DNA from: JBBQVZ01 sp038211015
GTDB lineage: Bacteria > Actinomycetota > UBA4738 > HRBIN12
NCBI GenBank assembly: GCA_038211015.1
Contig: JBBQVZ010000184.1
Coordinates: 1-5,316, forward strand
Length of the DNA stretch: 5,316 nt
Direction: 5' to 3'
Part shown: piece after piece, positions 1-4,712 of the stretch
Layout of the letters: each line of letters opens with the position of its first letter
Numbering within the stretch: position 1 is the stretch's first letter
Program-made: the position numbers and the translations under genes
The notes under the pieces: generated by a model
Told to the model about the DNA's origin: nothing
What the model saw: the letters and a program-made list of their open reading frames with translations, nothing else
Database searches by the model: none

Positions 1-410
1 TCGCTCGCGACCTGCGGCGTGAACCCGGCGTTCTCCACGTGCTCGATCTGCCTGCGCAGGATGGTGCGCGGCGCGACGGCCACCAGCTCGTCGCTGCCCA
101 TCTCGACGAAGTCCGCAACGCAGATCGCGGTTCGGTCCAGCCACACGGCTCGCCGTAGCGTGGTCAGGTCCGGGACCAAGCGGACGTCGTGCCAACCCGT
201 CTGATGCCCCGTGTACGCCTGCCGCGGGCCGGGCCACTGATCCACGTCCCACCCGAGCACGCACGAGCTGAGCGCAACGCCTTCCTCGATCAGCCTTCGG
301 AAGACATCGGGCGCGAAGCGCTTGCCGACCAAGCGCCCCGAGACGTCGGCCGACGTCACGATCACCGTGCGGACGTCCGCCGACTCCAGGTCATCGAGCG
401 AGAGCGTCAA
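1..410 (-). CDS. Glutamine-synthetase-fold ligase, N-terminal part (cut by left window edge)
   Basis: This is the start of a second glutamine-synthetase-family protein, and 136 residues are visible. Residues about 13-100 look like the N-terminal beta-grasp domain. They include SGRLVGKR (24-31), matching the D..G...GK pattern of the family, and DLTTLRR..WLDRTAICVADF (81-101), matching the usual run from 'D..T.r..PW....a.v..D'. Residues 113-130 (APRTILRRQIEHVENAGF) begin the catalytic domain, and the window ends just before the expected metal-binding ELEF segment. No ATG is available in frame; the best start is TTG at 410-408, which overlaps the TGA stop of the upstream SDR gene by four bases, so translation is probably coupled. 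The Shine-Dalgarno match is poor. Family members that join glutamate to amines rather than ammonia include PuuA, IpuC and GlnA3-type enzymes. The operon context favours an amine-directed ligase, but the substrate-binding half lies outside the window, so this is inference. Confidence 0.85.
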   Translation of the reverse strand, partial: MTLSLDDLESADVRTVIVTSADVSGRLVGKRFAPDVFRRLIEEGVALSSCVLGWDVDQWPGPRQAYTGHQTGWHDVRLVPDLTTLRRAVWLDRTAICVADFVEMGSDELVAVAPRTILRRQIEHVENAGFTPQVAS

Positions 411-1213
411 TCTGCCGTGCCCGTTCCGGGACCGAACGCGACGCTGTCGAGGGCGACCGCCAGGCCGCCGCCATCGGCGACGAGCACCGCCCCCGTCACG
501 ATCGAGGACTCGTCCGACGCCAGGAAGAGGCAGCACGACGCGATCTCCTGGGCGGTGGCCGGGCGCCGCAACGGCACCTCGGACGTGGCCAGGTCGTAGG
601 CCTCCCGGCGGCCGATCCCCCGGGTGGCGCCCATGGTCTCCATCTCCTCGTCGGCCATCGGTGTGACCACCCAGCCCGGACACAGCGCGTTCGCGCGTAT
701 CCCACGAGGGCCGTAGTCGACGGCGATGGAGCGCGCGAGGCCGATCATGCCGGCCTTCGAGGTGCCGTAGGCGGCGGAGTCCGTGGTGGCGACCAGTCCG
801 TTGACGCTCGACACGAGGACGACCGACCCTCCGCCGCGCTCGAGCATCGCGGGAAGCGCGGCTCGCGTCAGCACCATCGGGCCGGTCAGGTTCACGTCGA
901 GCGTTCGCTGCCAGTGCTCGTCGCTCACGTCGCCGACGGAGCCGCCGAACCCCACTCCGGCGTTGGCCACGACCACGTCGAGCCCGCCGAACGTCGTCAC
1001 CGCGGCGGCCACCGCTTCGGCCGCATGCGCCGGGTCGCTGGTGTCTCCGGCCACGGCCAGACCCGCGACCTCCGTCGCGACCGCTTCGATCGGTTGAGGG
1101 CGCCGGCCTGTGACGACGACCTTCGCCCCCTCGGCGGCGAACAGGCGGGCGGTCGCGGCGCCGATCCCGGTCCCGCCGCCGCTGATGAGCGCCACCTTGC
1201 CCTCGAGCCGCAT
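407..1213 (-). CDS. Short-chain dehydrogenase/reductase (SDR), classical type
   Basis: This is a 268-residue NAD(P)-dependent oxidoreductase, normal length for a classical SDR, and probably cytosolic. Visible motifs, numbered from this start, are the cofactor-binding GGGTGIG (12-18), D57 in the adenine-binding position, NAG (84-86), the structural N108, and the catalytic S136, Y149 and K153 (YGTSK). The C-terminal segment ends in the usual VADGG. R37 and R38 after the second strand suggest a preference for NADP(H), but this is only a rule of thumb. About 17 residues follow the usual DGG end, and the last bases overlap the next ligase gene. An ATG at 1231 is also in frame, but it lies inside the phosphoesterase gene and lacks a ribosome-binding site. 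The ATG at 1213 sits one base after that gene's TAG, has a weak GGTGG upstream, and gives the family-typical start MRLEGKVAL. The substrate is unknown. From context it may act on a carbonyl or alcohol produced by amine oxidation. Confidence 0.93.
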   Translation of the reverse strand: MRLEGKVALISGGGTGIGAATARLFAAEGAKVVVTGRRPQPIEAVATEVAGLAVAGDTSDPAHAAEAVAAAVTTFGGLDVVVANAGVGFGGSVGDVSDEHWQRTLDVNLTGPMVLTRAALPAMLERGGGSVVLVSSVNGLVATTDSAAYGTSKAGMIGLARSIAVDYGPRGIRANALCPGWVVTPMADEEMETMGATRGIGRREAYDLATSEVPLRRPATAQEIASCCLFLASDESSIVTGAVLVADGGGLAVALDSVAFGPGTGTAD

Positions 1214-1214
1214 G

Positions 1215-2120
1215 CTAGACGCCACCGGCATGCCAACCGTCGATCGTGGGAGCGCTGACGGTCTCGCCGAGATCGCCGAGTCCCCATGCCTCCTCGATGA
1301 GCTTCAGCACCGAGTACTGGGTGACCTTCGTGCGGATGGTCACTCCGACGCCGGCGCCGGGGCCGGCGATGATGCCGGCGATGTGGCCTCCAGCCGCCCG
1401 GTCGTGACAGCAACCCGCGGCGGTGACGCCTTCGTCGAAGAGGATCACGAGGATCCCATCGGGCGCGAGGGCGGCCACGATCCGTGGAGCCCAAGTGCGG
1501 AGGAACCGATCGCCGGTCGCGATGCTGCAGTCGTGCATGTCGTGACAGACGTTGGGTGTGATCCACGCGAACGCCGGAAGCACCCCGGCTTGGAGATCAG
1601 ATGTGAGCTGCCACAGCGGGACCACCTTGTTGCATCGATCGGCATCGTCGCGGACGTCGGTGTAGTACATGAACGGGTTGTGCTTCATGACGTACTTTCC
1701 GTCGGTGACGGCGATCGAGCACGGCTCGGGCATCGATTCCATGTACGCCTTCCAAGGGATCGCCGCCAGCTCGAGCTGGTCAACGAGGTTCGTTCCGTCC
1801 ACGAGGCACGTCGCGCAATCGGAGTGGATGTCGTGCGTGCTCCCGGACGTGAGCGCGAGGTAGTTGGGCAGGCTCGGATGAGTGATCGCGAAGAGCCGGG
1901 TCAGCGTCACGGAGCGGCGCGCGAGCGATCGGAAGTACGTGGCGCTCGACCCTCGATCCATGATCGAGTCGGCTTCCTTGTTCTCGAACACCATCACGAC
2001 GATGTGATCCGGGCCGGTCGTCGACGTCGTCGTCCGGGGAAGGGGGATCACCGCGCTCGTTGCGCCGGCGGTGAGGAGCATCAGGAGCATCGCAGCGAAC
2101 ACCGGCCACCGGGCCCGCAT
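1215..2120 (-). CDS. Secreted phosphoesterase (PF04185-like, acid phosphatase/phospholipase C superfamily)
   Basis: This is a 301-residue predicted exported hydrolase of phosphate esters. Residues 1-23 form a signal peptide: an MRAR start, a hydrophobic core AAMLLMLLTAG, and a plausible cleavage after ATSA. The mature protein has the family blocks in order: VVMVFENKE (41-49, metal-site E/N), THPSLPNYLALTSG (80-93), IPWKAYMESMP (121-131), NPFMYYTDV (148-156), WITPNVCHDMHDC (186-198), ILFDEG (226-231, metal-binding D/E) and GGHIAGIIAGP (244-254). Several cysteines (102, 105, 134, 163, 192, 198, 237, 238) would suit disulphides outside the cytoplasm. The ATG start at 2120-2118 shares its A with the TGA of the ligase gene (TGATG), a coupling arrangement. 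An in-frame start at 2207 would add 29 residues from the overlapping ligase gene and bury the signal peptide, so I rejected it. The family call is secure. The substrate (phosphomonoester or phospholipid) and the reason for its place in this operon are unknown. Confidence 0.88.
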   Translation of the reverse strand: MRARWPVFAAMLLMLLTAGATSAVIPLPRTTTSTTGPDHIVVMVFENKEADSIMDRGSSATYFRSLARRSVTLTRLFAITHPSLPNYLALTSGSTHDIHSDCATCLVDGTNLVDQLELAAIPWKAYMESMPEPCSIAVTDGKYVMKHNPFMYYTDVRDDADRCNKVVPLWQLTSDLQAGVLPAFAWITPNVCHDMHDCSIATGDRFLRTWAPRIVAALAPDGILVILFDEGVTAAGCCHDRAAGGHIAGIIAGPGAGVGVTIRTKVTQYSVLKLIEEAWGLGDLGETVSAPTIDGWHAGGV

Positions 2121-3424
2121 CAGTGGAACGGCCGGTAGTAGTCGATCTCCCAAGGGGTGACCTCGGTGCTGTCGGGATGCGCTCCCGAGGCCAGGTAGCG
2201 CTCCCATTCAGCGCGCTTCAAGATGGTGAACGCCTCCACCATCTCGCGACCGAGCGCATCCACGAGCTCGTCGTCGACGGCGAGCGCGTTCAGGGCCACG
2301 TCGAGGTTCGGCGGGATCCGGGACTCGGTGTTGGGCGCCTCGCCGAGCGGCTGGGGTGGTGGCAGCTCGAGCTTCTGTTCCACGCCGAGCCGGGCGGCGT
2401 GGAGGATCGCGGCGCCAGCTAGGTACGGGTTCGCGGCGGCGTCGGCCGTGCGCTGCTCGATGCGCGTGCCCTGTCCGCGGGTCGGCGGGATCCGAACGCC
2501 GACGCTCCGATCGTCGTGACCCCAGTTGGCCCAGTAGCCGTTCAGCATGTCGGGTTGCAGACGCTTGTATGCGTTGACGTGCGGGGCCAGGATGGCGGCC
2601 ATCCCCTCGTGGTGCGCCAGCAGACCCGCGACGCACCGGCGCGTCAGATCCGACAGGCCCTCCGGGTCGTTCGGGTCGTGGAACGCGTTCGAGCCGTCCT
2701 TGGCTCGGAACGAGAAGTTGACGTGCAGACCGCTTCCCCCGCGATCGGCGAGCGGCCGGCCCAGGAACGTCGCGAGCTTCCCGTGACGTTCGCAGATCTC
2801 GCGCACCAGGAGCTTGAACAGGAAGGCCTCGTCGGCCGCCGGGATCGCGTCGGCGTACTTGATGTTCACCTCGTAGGCGGCGTTGTCGAACTCGCTGCAC
2901 CAACCCTCGACCGGGAACCCGCACCTGATCGCCGTGTTGACGAGCTCGTCGATCACGCCGGTCGGGTCGACCGACATGCCGGTGCCGTAGACGCGGTGCG
3001 ACGGCACGGCGACGGGGCTCCACCCGCCTGCATCGGGCTCCAGCAGGTAGAACTCGAGCTCGAAGGCGACCTGCGGCTCCAGGCCCATCCGGCGCCAGGG
3101 CTCGACGGCCTGCCGGAGGACATGCCGCGAGTCCCATGGGGCCGGCTCCCCGTGCAGCTCGAGGTCGGCGATGCCCACGATCGTGTTCTCCTCCCATCCC
3201 TCATGGAGCGAGTCGCGATCGAGCGTCGCGTCGATGTCGTGCAGCCCCACGTCGAACTGTGTTCGCGGGACAGGCAGGATCTCCTTGTCGTGTGTGAGTG
3301 GGTACACGCCGATGCAGAACGCCGCGACCCCTTCGGCCGCCTTCTCGCCGTACAGGTACTCGCCGCGTTCGAGGCCGTGGAGATCCGGGTAGAGGAGCCG
3401 GAGCCGCTTGCCTTGGGTTTCCAT
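2120..3424 (-). CDS. Glutamine-synthetase-fold ligase, probable gamma-glutamylamine synthetase-like
   Basis: This is a 434-residue ATP-dependent ligase of the glutamine synthetase family, a typical length for the PuuA/GlnA-like branch. Residues about 7-100 form the beta-grasp domain (LLYPDLHGLERGEYL), and about 101-434 the catalytic domain. Motifs seen are FELEF (121-125, metal-binding Glu), NAAYEVNI (181-188), GGSGLHVNFS (229-238, His234), NAYKRLQP (284-291), WGHDDRSVGVRIP (301-313), and EQRTADAAANPYL (323-335, with Glu323 and Arg325 in the active site). The stretch between YKRL and WG lacks the 'PGYEAP' flap glutamate of true glutamine synthetase, and WG..NRS reads WGHDDRS. There is no sign of the adenylylation loop. 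This fits enzymes that join glutamate to an amine other than ammonia. It has a strong GAGGAGG ribosome-binding site and is the first gene of the leftward operon. A role in nitrogen assimilation as GlnA is less likely. The precise substrate is not deducible. Confidence 0.9.
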   Translation of the reverse strand: METQGKRLRLLYPDLHGLERGEYLYGEKAAEGVAAFCIGVYPLTHDKEILPVPRTQFDVGLHDIDATLDRDSLHEGWEENTIVGIADLELHGEPAPWDSRHVLRQAVEPWRRMGLEPQVAFELEFYLLEPDAGGWSPVAVPSHRVYGTGMSVDPTGVIDELVNTAIRCGFPVEGWCSEFDNAAYEVNIKYADAIPAADEAFLFKLLVREICERHGKLATFLGRPLADRGGSGLHVNFSFRAKDGSNAFHDPNDPEGLSDLTRRCVAGLLAHHEGMAAILAPHVNAYKRLQPDMLNGYWANWGHDDRSVGVRIPPTRGQGTRIEQRTADAAANPYLAGAAILHAARLGVEQKLELPPPQPLGEAPNTESRIPPNLDVALNALAVDDELVDALGREMVEAFTILKRAEWERYLASGAHPDSTEVTPWEIDYYRPFH

Positions 3425-3427
3425 CGA

Positions 3428-3435
3428 CCCTCCTC
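3428..3435 (-). promoter_or_regulatory. Ribosome-binding site of the ligase gene
   Basis: On the minus strand this reads GAGGAGGG, a near-perfect Shine-Dalgarno sequence. The GGAGG core lies four bases before the ATG at 3424. It fixes the start of the first leftward gene. The core-to-start spacing is the same as for the P450 gene on the other strand. Confidence 0.8.
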
Positions 3436-3457
3436 ACGTGGAACGAGCGGACCATAG

Positions 3458-3526
3458 CCCGACGGGCTCGCCTTGCGCAGCGTGATAGTTCGGACCCAAA
3501 ATACCCCATCCCTTGAGCCCGGCGGG
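3458..3526. repeat. Inverted repeat pair in the divergent promoter region (possible operator)
   Basis: CCCGACGGGCTC at 3458-3469 on the plus strand is matched by CCCGCCGGGCTC read on the minus strand at 3526-3515, agreeing at 11 of 12 bases. Each arm also carries a small palindrome of its own, CCCGnCGGG, with centres at 3462 and 3522, exactly 60 bases apart (about six helical turns). The arms flank the candidate -35/-10 region of the P450 operon, and the right arm touches its ribosome-binding site. That placement suits binding sites for a dimeric repressor, but no regulator gene is visible in the window. High G/C content makes chance matches more likely. Confidence 0.4.
3473..3502 (+). promoter_or_regulatory. 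Weak candidate promoter for the P450 operon
   Basis: TTGCGC at 3473-3478 could serve as a -35 box and CAAAAT at 3497-3502 (four of six matches to TATAAT) as a -10 box, with 18 bases between them. Transcription would then begin near 3509, leaving a leader of about 25 bases before the TTG start at 3534. The match is weak and could be chance; it stands out mainly because the surrounding DNA is so G/C-rich. Confidence 0.22.
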
Positions 3527-3531
3527 AGGGG
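3524..3531 (+). promoter_or_regulatory. Ribosome-binding site deciding the P450 start
   Basis: GGGAGGGG contains a GGAGG core (3525-3529) four bases before the TTG at 3534. The alternative in-frame TTG at 3513 has no Shine-Dalgarno sequence upstream, so this site favours 3534 as the start. Confidence 0.65.
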
Positions 3532-3533
3532 CG

Positions 3534-4712
3534 TTGACGTTCGGCGATCTGATCACGCTTGCGGAGTTGGAACGCGACCCGTATCCCATCTACGCCCGGT
3601 TGCGGGAGGAGGAGCCCGTCGCCTGGGTGCCGGCCGTGCAGCTTTGGCTGGTGACCCGATACGACGACGTGCGTCACGTGGACCTGACGCCCGGTGTCTT
3701 CACCGCGGAGACCGACCCGTCCACGCTGAACCGCACGATGGGCCACAACATGCTCGGGTCGGAAGGTCCTGATCAGCAACTGATCCGGCGCATCACGGAG
3801 ATCCCGTTCCGTCCCCGAGACGTGGAGGAGCGGACGCAAGGGATGATCCCCAAGCTCGCGCACGAGCTGGTCGACGGGTTCGTCGATCGCGGCGAGGTCG
3901 ATCTGTTCACCGAATACTGCGACCCGATGTCGGTCCGCTCGCTGCAGTTCATGCTCGGACTCGACGACGTCCCGTGGCAGGACATCCTGCGATGGAACGA
4001 AGGCATGATGCCCGGCTTGGCGAACTTCGAAGGCGATCCGCAGAAGCAGGCGCCGGCCGACCGGGCGAGCGCGGAGCTGGGTGAGGCGATCGAGCACGTG
4101 ATGGAGCGCCTCGAACGCGAGCCGGACGGCTCCGTGCTGTCGTGGATGATGCGCTTCGACCATGACGGCGATCGCATGACGCGAGAGGAGATCGTCGCGA
4201 ACACGAAACTGATGCTGTCGGGAGGACTGCAGGAGCCGCGCGACCTGATCGCGCTCACCGTGTGGGCGCTCGGCTCGACCCCCGGACAGCTTGAGCGCGT
4301 CCGCGAGGATCGCTCGATGGTGAAGGCGGCGGTCGAGGAGACGCTGCGGTGGGCGGGGCCGGTGGGGACGTCGACACGCCAGACGACGCAGGCCACTGAG
4401 CTGGCCGGGGTCGAGCTGGGACAGGGGGCGTTGATCGGCGCGGTCCTCTCGTCGGCGAACCGCGATGCCGGTCGCTTCACCGACCCCGACCGGTTCGACA
4501 TCGACCGGAAGGAAGGCGCGCACCTCGCGTTCTCGATCGGAACCCACTTCTGTCTGGGCGCGTGGTTCGGAAGACATCTCGCCCGAGTGTCATTGGACGT
4601 GTTGTTGGACCGTCTCCCGAACCTCCGGCTCGATGTTGACCGCCCCGTCACGTTGTCGGGGTGGGAGTTCCGCGCTCCGGACTCCACGTGGGTTCGCTGG
4701 GACGCCGCGTGA
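3534..4712 (+). CDS. Cytochrome P450 with unusual I-helix
   Basis: This is a 392-residue soluble bacterial P450, a haem-thiolate oxidase that normally inserts oxygen into a substrate using electrons from a ferredoxin system. The start MTFGDLITLAELERDPYPIYARLREEEPV is family-typical. Motifs, numbered from this start, are the C-helix region GPDQQLIRR (78-86), the K-helix ExxR as ETLR (269-272), the region after it with NRD (309-311) and PDRFD (318-322), and the haem loop FSIGTHFCLGA (333-343) with Cys340 as thiolate ligand. The I-helix, usually (A/G)Gx(D/E)T, reads GGLQEPRD (230-237), so the conserved acid and threonine positions become Gln233 and Glu234. The usual C-helix His is Gln81. All other landmarks are intact, so it is not an obvious pseudogene. 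No redox partner gene is in the window. It overlaps the downstream flavoprotein gene by four bases (GTGA), indicating joint expression. An extra seven residues from TTG 3513 cannot be excluded. Substrate unknown; a nitrogen compound is a guess from context. Confidence 0.95.
   Translation: MTFGDLITLAELERDPYPIYARLREEEPVAWVPAVQLWLVTRYDDVRHVDLTPGVFTAETDPSTLNRTMGHNMLGSEGPDQQLIRRITEIPFRPRDVEERTQGMIPKLAHELVDGFVDRGEVDLFTEYCDPMSVRSLQFMLGLDDVPWQDILRWNEGMMPGLANFEGDPQKQAPADRASAELGEAIEHVMERLEREPDGSVLSWMMRFDHDGDRMTREEIVANTKLMLSGGLQEPRDLIALTVWALGSTPGQLERVREDRSMVKAAVEETLRWAGPVGTSTRQTTQATELAGVELGQGALIGAVLSSANRDAGRFTDPDRFDIDRKEGAHLAFSIGTHFCLGAWFGRHLARVSLDVLLDRLPNLRLDVDRPVTLSGWEFRAPDSTWVRWDAA

Larger units (their letters stand above)
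3425..3533. promoter_or_regulatory. Divergent intergenic region with promoters for both operons
   Basis: This 109-bp gap separates the leftward ligase gene from the rightward P450 gene and is the only place in the window where promoters for both strings are expected. It contains the most A/T-rich stretch nearby (CCCAAAATACCCC around 3495-3507), an inverted repeat (described separately) and both ribosome-binding sites. A short palindrome CACGTG lies at 3435-3440. I see no consensus sigma-70 promoter for the leftward operon. That a divergent promoter region exists is inferred from gene orientation. Confidence 0.65.

Noticed and set aside
1211..1231. Upstream ATG at 1231 for the SDR
   Set aside because: It lies within the phosphoesterase coding region without a ribosome-binding site; the ATG at 1213 gives the family-typical N-terminus.
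1110..2138. Plus-strand open frame opposite the phosphoesterase
   Set aside because: Low-complexity Arg/Val/Asp-rich translation with no motifs, while the opposite strand encodes a clear signal peptide and phosphoesterase blocks.
1997..2207. Upstream ATG at 2207 for the phosphoesterase
   Set aside because: It would add 29 residues read from inside the ligase gene and hide the signal peptide that begins at the ATG at 2120.
3435..3440. CACGTG palindrome as a specific operator
   Set aside because: A six-base palindrome is expected by chance, it does not extend symmetrically, and it lies next to the ribosome-binding site rather than at a promoter.
2516..3457. Long open frame on the plus strand opposite the ligase gene
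   Set aside because: It lies antisense to a well-supported ligase, has no recognisable motifs, and is explained by the high G/C content of the codons on the other strand.
3499..3504. TATTTT on the minus strand as a -10 box for the leftward operon
   Set aside because: No acceptable -35 box lies at the right distance upstream; the bases there read CCCGCC-like sequence.
3201..4577. Long open frame (458 codons) on the minus strand opposite the P450 and across the divergent promoter
   Set aside because: The P450 reading on the plus strand has all haem motifs; this frame is Arg/His-rich, lacks domain motifs and runs through the ligase ribosome-binding site.
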